Shown piece after piece: positions 10,600 through 22,220 of a DNA stretch of 64,000 nucleotides. Each line of letters starts with the position of its first letter. Within the stretch, counting starts at the first letter, position 1. A model generated the notes under the pieces. It ran no database searches, had not been told where the DNA came from, and saw only the letters and a program-made list of their open reading frames with translations. A program made the translations under genes and the position numbers. The stretch comes from Homarus americanus (Eukaryota; Arthropoda; Malacostraca; Decapoda; Nephropidae): contig NW_024732415.1 in assembly GCF_018991925.1 (NCBI RefSeq), forward strand, positions 4,633,946-4,697,945, read 5' to 3'.

Positions 10600-10775
10600 A
10601 ACTCTGTGTTTACACAGACGGGATCCAAATGCCACTGAAAAAGAATTTTGTTTGTTTACCTTACCAGCTGACTTGGAAAGTTACTCTTTCGTTGTGCAAA
10701 GGTAACACAGAGTGGAAAGATTCGAATGCCACTGAAAATTACGTTGTTTTGTTTACCTCATCAGCTGACTGGGAC
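10600..10775. repeat. Local ~97-bp tandem duplication
   Basis: AATGCCACTGAAAA occurs at about 10627 and again at 10727, each followed by TTTGTTTACCT(T/C)A and CAGCTGACT(T/G)GG. Divergence between units is about 20%, so it is an old duplication. Confidence 0.7.
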
Positions 10776-11529
10776 GCGATCCTCTGGTTACTATCGTAGA
10801 CGACACTCCCCCATTCACACAAACACGAGGTGATGATATTTAAAGAAAAATAGAAAGGCCCTCAAAACTACCGCGAGTTATGTAAATAAAAAACACCAGC
10901 TCAGTTTTTCCATGAAGTTGGTTGTATGAGTTTGTCGTATGTGAGTGTATTTGGAGGTGTTTTTCTGAAAAGTTTGGAAGGGGGTGTTGTTTGCATTGTG
11001 TGTGTGGGGGGAGGAGACCACCTGTGTGTGACGCTTTACCTTAGTCAAACACGTGTTGTTGTTGTTATGGTGACGTCTTTTGCTGTATGTGAGTATGTTA
11101 CATCTATTAATTTATTTGGCCTCCAGAAAAACGTTTGTTAGTGGACTGTTGTGTTTGTGTCTGATTGTAAATGGTGACTATTGTTTGTTTGAGAATAAAA
11201 GTTCGCTAGGTTAGGTTAGGTATTTATAACTAGCATGCAATTTAATTAGATCTTAATAGGTTTATTTCTATAGCTGATGTTTATAAAGATATATGAATAC
11301 ATCAAGCAAGTGTCTTTGATTACATTAGAGGTGTTAATCAGATGTGTGCTGTCATGCTTTACTAGAAATACATCTGGATAAGTTCCCCTCCACTGTACAC
11401 TAGACTTCAACAATAAACCGGTTTTGGGGGGATAACAATACCAGAGTAATTAACAGAAAATAACTTAACTATTAATTGAAATTCGATATTGTTTATACCT
11501 CACTGTATTCCAGTGACGGGAGGAGTTTG

Positions 11530-11532
<3 letters not shown>
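10776..11532. other. Spacer without recognised genes
   Basis: Contains GT-rich sequence at 10920-11110 and a short TTAGG triplet at 11208. The 71-residue frame at 10926 looks compositional. Confidence 0.45.
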
Positions 11533-11605
<73 letters not shown>

Positions 11606-11755
11606 AATGTACTCATAATAACCATGATAATATGAATAGAAACATTACAATTAAAATAGAAATATAACAAGTTTTTGGAAGAGTTTGATATTAAAAGACT
11701 AATACCACTGTTACTATCATTAATAATAAAACACACATCAATATGATATTAATGA

Positions 11756-11818
<63 letters not shown>
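11533..11818. repeat. GA tract and AAT tract
   Basis: (GA)n at 11533-11600 and (AAT)n at 11758-11818, separated by AT-rich unique sequence. Confidence 0.95.
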
Positions 11819-11819
<1 letters not shown>

Positions 11820-12110
11820 GTCAAAGAGGAATTAGACAAGAATGAACAATAATCTTGATTTAATTAGAGACTCATTCACGAGATATTCCAAGAGAATATT
11901 TTATTTTTTGGCAGTTTTTCTCGGTGGCCATTGAGAGCTGGCTGCTGCCCTGATGAGTTTGTTTAATAATATGTTAATATTAGTCTCTGACGCACAAAAG
12001 ATTAATTTCCAAGCAGGTACATTGTGAGCCCAGGTAGATGTAGAGTTTAACATTGTAAATTGGTAGAGGTAGGAGGCTAATTAATGCAGTATTTAGACAA
12101 GATGCCGATA

Positions 12111-12158
<48 letters not shown>

Positions 12159-12540
12159 TAGTTACACGTGATACCCTTTATATTCTGATTGCCTTTATAT
12201 CCTCAGACTAGGAGCATAAGATAAATAACCCCAGCAGTTTGTGTTCATTAGTACGTCAAAAGAAAAAAAACCCTGAAAACATTCGGAGTCTTTGAATGCT
12301 TGAGGACATCACCAGCACCAGAAGCAAAGAGTGACTGGGGCTTTAATGAGTGAAAGGAACCTTGCTGTCTCGGTTTTGAGTGAAAAAAGATATGAAAGGA
12401 AAACAAAATTAAATGCGAGGTTAGCTCAGGGCAAGTGAATGGTGTAAAATCAGGGACGGCATCTGAAAGGGCAAGTGGAAATTAATGATTGGTAATATTG
12501 ATGTACAGGGAGTGTGGAGGTGAATTACAGAGAGGAAATA
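11819..12540. other. Spacer with GA tract
   Basis: (GA)n at 12114-12157. No gene seen in the rest. Confidence 0.5.
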
Positions 12541-12955
12541 AACTAGAGTGTCTAATCTAAAGGTGAAATAAACTAGAGTGTCTAATCTAAAGGTAAAATA
12601 AACTGGAGTGTCTAATATTCAGATAAAATATACTATAGTATTTCCACGCTAAACTGGCCCGTAAGCCACACCCCTCTTCTATAGCTACAAATAGCTTATT
12701 GGTTCCCTGAGCGTTTTACCTCCCCCCGGACTGCACGTATGTAAGCGCGTATTTATATCGATATTTTAAATTGTCTAACGATAGTCAAGATACTTAACAT
12801 TCTTTTCGATAATGCCAGGTCTGCTTACCAATTGTGGACACATTTAGTTTGTAATTTTCTATGAACTAATTAGCTATTGGCTTAGAGGATGGGTGTGGCT
12901 TACGGGTCAGGTTCGTGTGGAAAGAGTATTGTGTCTAATCTTCAGGTGATCTTAA
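12541..12955. repeat. 30-bp tandem array, fourth unit split by an insertion
   Basis: Exact 30-bp units start at 12541, 12571 and 12601, each containing GAGTGTCTAAT. The fourth begins at 12631 and is interrupted at about 12641 by the inverted-repeat element, resuming at 12925 with GTGTCTAATCTTCAGGTGAT. A lone related unit lies at 58669-58699. Confidence 0.85.
12641..12923. mobile_element. Candidate MITE with imperfect terminal inverted repeats
   Basis: The left end TTTCCACGC...GGCCCGTAAGCCACACCC and the right end GGGTGTGGCTTACGGG...GTGGAAA are inverted copies. A 16-base core (CCCGTAAGCCACACCC) is identical, and similarity extends about 65 bp inward through TAGCT/ATTGG motifs. The element is about 283 bp, has no open frame, and is flanked by AGTAT at 12637-12641 and 12925-12929, a possible target-site duplication. 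Superfamily is not assignable by eye. Confidence 0.65.
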
Positions 12956-13002
12956 TAGGGAAGTTAAAGGATTGTTGGACTATATTTTTGTGAATGGAAG
13001 AG

Positions 13003-13212
13003 AGTGAGTGAGTGAGTGAGTGAGTGAGTGAGTGAGTGAGTGAGTTTGGAAATGTGTTTAGTAAGAAAAAGTTAAGGGTGAGTGATATTATAAATGTGAA
13101 GTGATACAAGAAGTAATGAAGAGAGAGAAGGTTGTATGTTGGTTGGACTGGATAGAGAATAGAAGGAATGGAATTGTTTCAGGAGTTGAACGGAAGAATG
13201 GTTGATGTTGTG

Positions 13213-13269
<57 letters not shown>
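13003..13269. repeat. GAGT tetranucleotide tract and GA tract
   Basis: (GAGT)n at 13003-13045 and (GA)n at 13216-13269, separated by purine-rich sequence. Confidence 0.93.
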
Positions 13270-13270
<1 letters not shown>

Positions 13271-13949
13271 CCATGGAGGAAAGTATAGGGAGAGAGAATA
13301 TTATCCAGGGAGTTAAATTAGGTTAGGTTAGGTTTTTCATAGATTTTTTCAGCTGGTATATGAACGCGGTGACGTGAATTTATAACCTAATCTGACACCA
13401 GCTGTTCTGCGACCTTAATAGTGACGTCATAGTCCCTTGAGGGTTCCTGACTTCACCTGCAGTTGGGGAATTTTTATCAATTCTTTGTTGAATCCGAATA
13501 GTTTCCTAGCAACAAAGCTTAAAATAGGTTGAAGTAATGATTGTGAAATTGGAGTAAAATGGTCGTGTATTTATGTGTAAATTTGCGCATATATGATACA
13601 GTTACTTTATTACAGTAAATGCTCAAAATTCCTTCTCTCTGCTTCTTTATTTGATTGTGTAGAAATATGTGCATTTTTTTTGTCCGGGTACCATACAGAT
13701 ATCATTAGCATTTCTGTTTATAAATACACCCGGAAAATGTGTCTTGTTTACCTGCTCCCATCCACACTTAGCAATGAAGGAATAATGTTCGAAGAAATAT
13801 GAAAATCAAGGTTGCCAGGAGGGGGAAAATATCACTGACGCATTAAACCGAGATATATTGTTGGTGTTGTTGGAAGCAGCCGGGTTTCACAGCACCGTTT
13901 TATTATGTTAGTTAAAAGAGGTGATAAGAGTTGGCCCAGCATGTTTATA

Positions 13950-13951
<2 letters not shown>
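13270..13951. other. Spacer with one CRE octamer
   Basis: A TTAGG triplet lies at 13318 and TGACGTCA at 13422-13429. The 69-residue frame at 13593 (MIQLLYYSKCSKFLL start) resembles nothing I know. Confidence 0.4.
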
Positions 13952-14043
<92 letters not shown>

Positions 14044-14310
14044 TATTACTACGTGGTGGATTCATATTATGTATCGTGTGTGAGTGTGTGTGTATGTGTA
14101 TGTATGTGTATTTGCATGTGTATGTATATGTGTGTGTGTGTGTATGTGTGTGTGTGTATGTGTGTGTGTATTTGCATGTGTATGTATATATATGTGTGAG
14201 TGTATTTGCATGTGTATGTATGTATGTGTGTATTTGCATGTGTATGTATTGTGTGTGTGTGCGTGCTTGCATGTGTGTATGTGTGTGTGAGGTAAATTTG
14301 TGTGTTTATT
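13952..14310. repeat. CA tract followed by TGTATG complex array
   Basis: (CA)n at 13952-14041, then TGTG/TATG mixed repeats with recurring TATTTGCATGTGTATG at roughly 45-65 bp intervals. Long Cys/Val and Thr/His frames on both strands are repeat translations. Confidence 0.95.
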
Positions 14311-14385
14311 CATTTACATTTTTTATATAACACACACACACATGTGATGATGACAGACGTGTTGGGTATTAGAGGGACACGAACA

Positions 14386-14602
14386 CCACTATACCAACAC
14401 CTACACCACCACCGTCACTATCACCACCACTACCAGCAATAGTACTACCACCACAACCATTACTATCACTATCACCATCACTACTACCACCACGACCATC
14501 ACCACCACTACTACCACCATCACTACTACCACCACGACCATCACCACCACTACTACCACCATCACTACTACCACCACCATCATCACTACCACCAATACCC
14601 GC
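14386..14602. repeat. ACC/ACT trinucleotide minisatellite
   Basis: CACCACTACTACCACCATCA units, with a higher-order repeat near 14480-14580 (CCACGACCATCACCACC twice). Minus-strand poly-Val frames are not coding. Confidence 0.92.
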
Positions 14603-14889
14603 ACACTATCCATACCCACACACCCCTCATACATACATATCCTCTATACCCAGGCACCATCTATATCCACACGGAACACATTTCAAGAGAAGACTATGTT
14701 CTTCCTGTGACTGAGATGTTACATTTAGTTCATCCCAGAAGTTCTCTCGGCAAAGGAAAAATATTATTATTGTTTCTCTTTGTGTCTTAAACCATTATGT
14801 GTTTACCCATAATGGAACACTTTACTGTCTGGGTTCTGTAAAATGTTTTGCTGACGAGTACATAAGCCTTCACTCTCTCCGTCCGTCCT
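14603..14889. other. Spacer
   Basis: No recognised gene or repeat. Confidence 0.4.
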
Positions 14890-15460
14890 TATAGTAGGAA
14901 TGGGGAGGTAGGAGAAGTGGGTGTATGGGGGGGTGAGTGGTGGGGAGGGGGAGGAGTGTATGTTGGGGTGAGGGGTGGGGTAGGAGGTATATGTGGGGGT
15001 GAGGGTGTGGGGAGGTGGGGGAGGAGGTATGGGCAGAGTGGGTGTGGTGGGGGCATGGGGGGAAGGGTGTGGGTAGGAGGGTATATGGGGGGTGAGGGTG
15101 GGGAGGTGGAGGAGGAGGGCAAGCTGGGTGAGTGTGGGTGTGGTGGTAGAGGGTATATGTGGGGGGGTGAGGGTGTGGGGTGGTAGAGGCGTTAGGTGTG
15201 TTGGGAGGGTTGAGAGGTGGTGGAGTGGGTATATGTGGGGGTGAGTGGTGTGGGAGGTGGAGAAGTGGGTGTTTGGTGTGGGGAAGGATTGAAAGGAAGA
15301 CGCGAGTGTATGTCGGTGTGGTGGGATATAGGGGTGTGTGTGGGGGCATGGATAGTGGAGGAGTGGAGATATAGGGGATGAGAGAGGGTTGTGTGGGGGG
15401 AAGAGGGTGTGAGTGTGTAAGCAGGGAAGGTGGTGGAATGTGGGGGGTGGGGTTGGTACA
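14890..15460 (+). repeat. G-rich GGGTGTGGGGAGGTGG minisatellite
   Basis: Strongly G-rich plus strand with many runs of three or more G separated by one to five bases. Long Pro/Thr/His frames on the minus strand reflect composition. The strand bias and G-run spacing give high G-quadruplex potential. Confidence 0.9.
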
Positions 15461-15497
15461 TTTAGGGTGGGTGGGATGAGGGGCGATTAATAGTAAT

Positions 15498-15500
<3 letters not shown>

Positions 15501-15546
<46 letters not shown>
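15501..15546. repeat. TC dinucleotide tract
   Basis: Pure (TC)n. Confidence 0.97.
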
Positions 15547-15549
<3 letters not shown>

Positions 15550-16416
15550 AAGGAAGCAAGAACGACACGTGTTACTATAGAGAACAGCAAACAGCAGCAG
15601 CAACAAACGACAGCAGTAACAACAATAGCAGGTGTGAACGAGTGAAGGCTGGCGCCGCTAATGATCGCTGGAAGTGTTTGATGAGCGCCAGGGGAGGTGT
15701 GCGCCAGGTGCCTCGTTACCCCCCGTGTTTTGACGTACAACTCCGCCTCGCTCACTCACACCTGTACCTCCTGGGTTGCGACTGTTAATTACTCCGTGTG
15801 TTGACAACTAACAGAAGCGGTGCCACGACCCACCAAAGACTTAGAGAGGGGGGGAGAGAGAGAGGGAAATTAAGCGAATAAAAACCGAAGCGCCTCCACT
15901 AACGGATTGTCAATTATCCTTGTTGACGACCGGCCAGAGAGCTTCAACACAACCACGCGCCATCACCTCACTGGATTCATATTAAAGACGAAACAACAAA
16001 GTAGTGACCTTGTAGAGAACTCCTAGAGCGGTATTCAAATCCAAATGACTATTAACCAAATCGTAACACTTAATTATTATCTAGATTTCTTATTAACACT
16101 GACTCGTACATAAATTTGGTTTAAATCATCTTAATATTGATAGAAGAACGTTTCTAATTGACTCGCTTAACACTGACGCATAACACGGCGACCAATACAA
16201 TAGTATTGTTACTCGGTTTTGTCTTGAAAAGGTAATATCTCTAATCCAGGAAATCTCCCTTTTTTCTTTTCTTTTCTTTTTATTCCCAACTGATATGTAA
16301 GATTGGGAGAATGGTTTTAGTTTAGAGCAATGTCAGTATATCAGTATCAGTGTGCTCTTATATTATTAGTTAGAGAGGAAAACTTAACGCGAGAGAGTGT
16401 GAGAATCTTGGCATCA

Positions 16417-16420
<4 letters not shown>
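15547..16420. other. Complex non-repetitive region with T-box/E-box-like motifs
   Basis: From 15550 to 16000 the sequence is balanced in composition and CpG-containing, unlike its surroundings. It holds AGGTGTGAA near 15631 (T-box half-site form) and its inverted form TCACACCT near 15756, with CAGGTG/CACCTG E-boxes. No exon could be defined. The 16000-16420 part is AT-rich. Confidence 0.3.

Positions 16421-16457
<37 letters not shown>
16421..16457. repeat. GA dinucleotide tract
   Basis: Pure (GA)n. Confidence 0.97.
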
Positions 16458-16459
<2 letters not shown>

Positions 16460-16650
16460 ATTTCAAACTCCAATATTGAAAATATTAATCAAAATTAATC
16501 GCTAATAATAATAAGTTTCATTATAATCCACGAACTACACAACACCGAACCGGCGCGTCCATGACCTCCTCGTTTCCGTTTTTACTTAGTATTTTATCGT
16601 TTAAAAAGTAGTAAGAACGATGATCTCGCAAAAGCTGAGGCGAGCAACGT

Positions 16651-17018
16651 TAGAGGCATGACCCGATTAAAATAACACGGTGAGAGGCATGACCCGATTA
16701 ACATAACTCAATGAGAGGCATGACCCGATTAACATAACTCAATGAGAGGCATGACCCGATTAAGATAACTCAATGAGAGGCATGACCTGATTAAGATAAC
16801 TCAATGAGAGGCATGACCTGATTAACATAATTCAATGAGAGGCATGACCCGATTAAGATAACTCAATGAGAGGCATGACCCGATTAACATAACTCAATGA
16901 GAGGCATGACCCGATTAACATAACTCAATGAGAGGCATGACCCGATTAACATAACTCAATGAGAGGCATGACCCGATTAAGATAACTCAATGAGAGGCAT
17001 GACCCGATTAAGATAAGA
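16651..17018. repeat. 31-bp minisatellite, 12 near-identical copies
   Basis: GAGGCATGAC recurs at 16653, 16684, 16715, 16746, 16777, 16808, 16839, 16870, 16901, 16932, 16963 and 16994, always 31 bp apart. Units differ only at a few positions (CCCGATT/CCTGATT, AACATAA/AAGATAA). Such homogeneity implies recent expansion or ongoing unequal exchange. Confidence 0.97.
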
Positions 17019-17255
17019 CGATAAGGGACTAGGAATGTCTTAATTCTGACATCTTCCAGAACACTTTAAATGTCCTTTATGTCTAAAATATTGTGTTTCA
17101 GAATCTTAAGTCATGTCCTTCACAGTAAAATATCTTGTATTAGGATCCTGCGTCATTCGATAAATGTCCCCACAGACGGGAAATCCTGCGACTCACTCAA
17201 TTCCCTTGTTAGTAAAATCGGATCACGTCAATTATCAAGGTCAACCGAATTATTA
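17019..17255. other. Spacer
   Basis: Unique-looking, AT-rich, with no recognised gene. Confidence 0.4.
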
Positions 17256-17712
17256 GGGTGGGAGGAGGATGGAAAGGGCTTGGGGGAAGGGAGGGGAGGT
17301 AAGGGATTAGGTAGGGGTCAGGGAAGGTCAGGGAGAGAGAGGGGATGATGGAGGAGTTAAGAAGGACGAGAGGTGAAGGAGAAGTAAAGGAGGGTGATGG
17401 AGGAGTGAAAGAGGTGAGCTAAAGAGAGAGGGATGAAGGAGTCAAGGAGAGAAGGGAGGTGAAGAAGGGTGATGAAGGGGTGAGAGAGGATGAGGAAGGA
17501 GAAGAGGGTGATGAAGGGGTGAGTGAAGAAAAGAGGGTGATATAGGGGTGAGAGAGGGTGAGGGAGGAGAAGAGGGTGATGAAGAGGTGAGAGAAGGTGA
17601 GGGAGGAAAAGAGGGTGATGAAGGGGTGAGAGAGGGTGAGGGAAGAAGAAAAGGGTGAGGGAGGGGTGAGAGAGGATGAAGAAGGAGAAGAGGGTAATGG
17701 AAGGGTCAGGGA
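17256..17712. repeat. Purine-rich minisatellite, ~39-bp period
   Basis: AGAGGGTGATGAAGGGGTGA units recur at about 17461, 17501, 17530, 17569, 17607 and 17647, mostly 39-41 bp apart. The plus strand is nearly all A and G with scattered T. Minus-strand Ser/Leu/Phe/Pro-rich frames are by-products. Confidence 0.88.
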
Positions 17713-18708
<996 letters not shown>

Positions 18709-18810
18709 CCTTAAAACAACACACAAACGCCATCTGCATCTTATGTAATCGGACCATCAAAGCCAGGCACTATAGCACCAAGATAAGTGGCTGTGTGCCG
18801 TTTATGTGGC

Positions 18811-18824
18811 TAATCTCCGGATTA
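18811..18824. promoter_or_regulatory. Inverted pair of bicoid/Otx-type homeodomain sites
   Basis: TAATCTCCGGATTA is two inverted TAATC half-sites separated by four bases, the arrangement bound by K50 homeodomain dimers. It is a motif match only, with no gene recognised nearby. Confidence 0.2.
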
Positions 18825-18942
18825 ATGGGCACTCGTATAACCGGCACGACGTTGGTTATATATAAAAGAATATGTGAGTACGGGGATGCGGTTCTATTAT
18901 TTACTATGTGTGTGCCGAGTGGGCGATACGGCGTCTCCGAAT

Positions 18943-19021
18943 AGTAGTAGTAGTAGTAGTAGTAGTTGTAGTGTGCCCATCAGCAGATGAACCGTATAGT
19001 GTTAGTGACGTCAATACTACT
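18943..19021. repeat. TAG and TAC triplet tracts around a CRE octamer
   Basis: (TAG)n at 18943-18967 and (TAC)n at about 19013-19027 flank TGACGTCA at 19006. The TAC tract abuts the poly-T tail of element copy 2. Confidence 0.8.
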
Positions 19022-19186
19022 ACTACTTTTTTTTTTTTTTTAAAGTGGCCTCCAGCTTCCCCCAATAGCCACACCTTCGCCACCGTTTAATTACCTTAAT
19101 ATTAAATATCCTAATACATAAGTAGCTATCCTATCTGTGTTAAATTAGTTGAGCCGCAGATCTATGCGGCATTCAGTGACTGTTGC

Positions 19187-19777
19187 CTAATAGTCGATAT
19201 CTGCAGCAGTTGTCGGAATTGGGGTAGAAGCTCTCGTTCCCCTGAGGCAGAGCAAAGCCGACCGAAGGAGAGAGAAAGACAGTCGACATCTCATCCAGGC
19301 TGTAACAAAACTTCTGGGCTGCTGCTTGTGTTCGGAGATCACCTCCACAAGTCTAGCGTAGAAACATCTTGCACTTGGTCCCACCCCACCAGAGGTTGTG
19401 AACACTAGAGGAGTGAAGCTGCCTTGATCAACGTTTTGAATTCTCTCCCCATATGCCCTTATCTTGTCGTTCTCGTTCCTCCTATGTGCAGCATCGAGAG
19501 CTAGGTTACGGTGACATGCGGCCATGGGATCAAAAATCCTGATGTCGAAGAAAGCTCGCTGTCCTCGCGTCCAGAATCCTCGAACACTGACGTCAACACG
19601 GGCTTCGTTAGATGTGTTTGAAGTCCTATGTTGGAAGATCTCACCATCCAATGGAAGGAGGGTCGGTTCTACCATGACATCCCGGCAGATTTCCTTCAAC
19701 ATATTTGCTGTAAGGTCCCTTACTTCGTCATGCCTCATGCATATGAAGCCGCCTTTCTTGCACATAGGAAGAGCCAC
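19187..19777 (-). pseudogene. RT-associated C-terminal ORF segment (copy 2, second frame)
   Basis: Reads from KKGGFICMRHDEVRDLTANM through EPTLLPLDGE, then ARVDVSVRGFWTRGQRAFFD and IRIFDP, followed by NENDKIRAYGERIQ, GSFTPLVF and MRCRLSFSLLRSALLCLRG, with a stop near 19187. The ARVD...FFDIRI spacing recalls a PD-(D/E)xK-like nuclease core with Arg in place of Lys; this is inference from a short motif. It is out of frame with the upstream segment because 20 bases present in copy 1 are missing near 19769. Confidence 0.7.
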
Positions 19778-20297
19778 ACACGCATTGGGAGGGCAAACCT
19801 TCTATTGGCCGACCGTACCTTAGAGCAATGGCATCTGTAAATTCTTGTTTGTTAATACTGAAACCATTTGCCCTTATCGGTAACGTTGTTAACCAGTTCG
19901 AGGCGCCCACCTCCTGCGCTATAGCTACTTTTTTTTTCAAATTTTCTGGAACCTGCAGCAACAGTTGCTGCAACTTATCATTTTGGCAGTGTTGTCGATC
20001 TGTCGTAATGGACCTACGAATCTCGTTTACTTCACTGGTCTCGACCTCCCCTGTTGCGTTTTGGGCTATTATGTGGTCCGTGAGGGCTGCCGTGAGCTGA
20101 ATTGAATTTTGATGTTCGGTGGCTGCAATCTCCTCTGGATTGGTTAGTCCCGGACCGGTGGAAGTTGTTTGGACATACTTCCTAGCCCCCATTAGTCCCT
20201 GTTCACCTAGCAGTAAAGTAGGTACCTGTTGTAAGTCGAAAGTTGCGAATTCGTATTCAGGGACAAGTTGTTGGAGCTTCCAATAACTTGATGACAT
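19728..20297 (-). pseudogene. RT-associated ORF, upstream segment (copy 2, first frame)
   Basis: The minus-strand frame begins MSSSYWKLQQLVPEYEF, contains PGLTNPEEIAATEHQNSIQL (resembling the G-L-G-L-x-x-P segment after the palm of some reverse transcriptases), a charged helix, EVGASNWLTTLPIRANGF and CVCGSSY, then runs off frame at the 20-base deletion. In copy 1 the lost bases encode the DHAMVC part of the Cys/His cluster. Class (DIRS-like, LINE-like or other) is unresolved. Confidence 0.6.
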
Positions 20298-20454
20298 AAA
20301 CCATTGACTCTTCAGGCTTCTACGCCCTTAACTCACGAGACATAAAGGCAAGCATGAACTTAGCATGCTTCCCTGTTGGGTGCTGTAAACGCTTCTGCGC
20401 TTCACCTTACACAAGGATGTAGGGGAGTGCCCAATAAATACAAAAAAAATAGAT

Positions 20455-20602
20455 ATAAATGTATAGATAAATTTACAGACAGACAGACAGATAGATAGAT
20501 AGAGAGATAAATTAACAGATAGATAGATAGATAGAGAGATAAATTAACAGATAGATAGATAGATAGATAGAGAGATAAATTAACAGATAGATAGATATAT
20601 AG
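20455..20602. repeat. GATA/CAGA tetranucleotide array
   Basis: GATAGATA units with recurring GAGAGATAAATTAACA at about 37-43 bp intervals, so there is a higher-order period over the tetranucleotide. Confidence 0.9.
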
Positions 20603-20799
20603 ATAACCTTTCAACTTTATTTTTATTTAAGGTACATTTAAAATACGATAAATTCAAAGGTATTTTTTTTACCGTCACTGGTGCACTGAGTGCTTTATGC
20701 CGACATTGTTTTTTGTTTTTTTTTGTTTTACAGTAATTGTCTGGAACATGTGTTGATATATAATGAAACACTGTGTCTTTGATGTTTGTTTACTCTCAT

Positions 20800-20843
<44 letters not shown>

Positions 20844-20945
20844 ACTCTGGAGGTTCTGTCTGTCTGTTCCAACTCTATCTCTCTTTGTATGTTTGTTTTT
20901 CTGTTGTAACCCTCTTTATCTCTCTCCTGGTGGTCTGTCTGTATG

Positions 20946-20977
<32 letters not shown>
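20603..20977. repeat. Spacer with GT (20803-20841) and CT (20949-20977) tracts
   Basis: Dinucleotide tracts in T-rich sequence. No gene recognised. Confidence 0.75.
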
Positions 20978-20982
<5 letters not shown>

Positions 20983-21362
20983 CATCCATTTCTTATAGAA
21001 TTCTCAGAATTTCTCTGTCACATATAATATATTCCCATCCATTTTCCCATATATAATTCACATTCATTTTGCTTTCATACATTTTCATAAACTTTCCGTC
21101 ATCACAATTTTCTATTTTCACATTTTCCTCTCACAGAATTATATATATATTTTTTTTTATTTTCATATTTTCCTTTAAAATTGTTATACATATTCTATAG
21201 AGCTCTCGAAATTTTTCCTTGACTTGTCGTTCAGAGAAAATTCTTAAAATGTATAGAAAAATAGCACAGAAAAATACTCAAAATACCAAGTGGAAAATGA
21301 CGAGTCTAACTTTTCCTTGTAAACGGCCTTTATTGGAAAAGTTTCATGGGGGAGAGAAGTAG

Positions 21363-21425
<63 letters not shown>

Positions 21426-21762
21426 AGAAAATACATTACATAAACAGAAAAGTTAAAGGATGGAGACATAGACTGATAATTAATTATAGAGAAAAGGAAT
21501 AATTAAACTAACAAGAACTATGGAAACAAATTAAAGGAGATATGAAATAGAAGAGAATCAGTAGAGAAAGAGACAGTGAGAAACACTTACTCTCGTCTCT
21601 CACGTAACTGACAGAGAGACGATTAATTTGGTGGCAGGAAACTCGACTTAGAATTCATGAGCTGTGGCACGAAATAGTTTACTCTATATTTATTTTATTT
21701 ATATATTTTATTTTTTATTTATTTTTTATTTTTTATTTACTGGTCATTTTGTTGGAGGAAGT
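20978..21762. other. AT-rich spacer with GA tract
   Basis: TTTTCAT-rich sequence up to 21230 and (GA)n at 21370-21422. A TTTATTTTTTATT-rich stretch lies at 21685-21740. No gene found. Confidence 0.5.
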
Positions 21763-21768
21763 TATGTG

Positions 21769-21804
<36 letters not shown>

Positions 21805-21808
21805 TGTG
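21763..21808. repeat. TG tract at the LINE 5' truncation point
   Basis: Interrupted (TG)n directly joined to LINE coding sequence at about 21809. Confidence 0.95.
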
Positions 21809-21811
21809 CAG

Positions 21812-22220
21812 ACCGACAAGTTCAAGGGTTCGTGGCAACACCCATAATCCAAACACTGGCATCTCATTGACTACATCATTGTCAGAGAAAGAGATCGCCG
21901 AGATGTCCTCATCACCCGTGCCATGCGTGGCTCAGACCACTGTGACACTGATCATCGACTTGTCAGGGGCAAGCTCTCACTTCACGTCGCCCTAAAATGG
22001 CAAAGGCAGCAAGCCTCCAGAAAAGGTTTTAACACTAAGCGTCTGGAGGATCCACCGGTAGCACATGCTTTCAGAGAGCAGCTCGAACATGGGCTGATAA
22101 ACAACCCGACAACAAACAACCTAAATCCCAGTGCCGAATGGGATATTCTCGACACTGTCATGAAAAAAACCTGCAGAGACCCTCGGTCAGATCGAAAGAA
22201 TACACCAGGATTGGTTTGAA
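21812..22220 (+). pseudogene. LINE apurinic-like endonuclease C-terminus
   Basis: The frame reads KFKGSWQHP, then TAA at 21845-21847, then SKHWHLIDYIIVRERDRRDV, LITRAMRGSDHCDTDHRLVR and GKLSLHV. The IDY and S-D...DHR signatures are the last conserved blocks of exonuclease-endonuclease-phosphatase type LINE endonucleases; the final Asp-His pair is catalytic in the family. The stop sits where an Arg-like codon is expected (HPRSKHW), consistent with a substitution. The following basic region KWQRQQASRKGF and EDPPVAHAFREQL leads into the linker and is broken by a frameshift near 22180. Confidence 0.85.

Larger units (their letters stand above)
19022..20420 (-). mobile_element. RT-type retroelement 3' portion, copy 2 (longer)
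   Basis: Homologous to 1621-2535 but extending at least 360 bp further 5' on the minus strand. Like copy 1, its minus-strand 3' end is poly-A followed by (GTA)n. The 5' limit is not defined; unique sequence continues until the GATA-rich repeat at about 20460. The two copies keep the same strand and lie 17 kb apart. Confidence 0.85.

Noticed and set aside
16651..17018. Possible CRISPR-like array because of regular 31-bp spacing
   Set aside because: Units abut directly and there are no variable spacers. The genome is eukaryotic, so this is a minisatellite.
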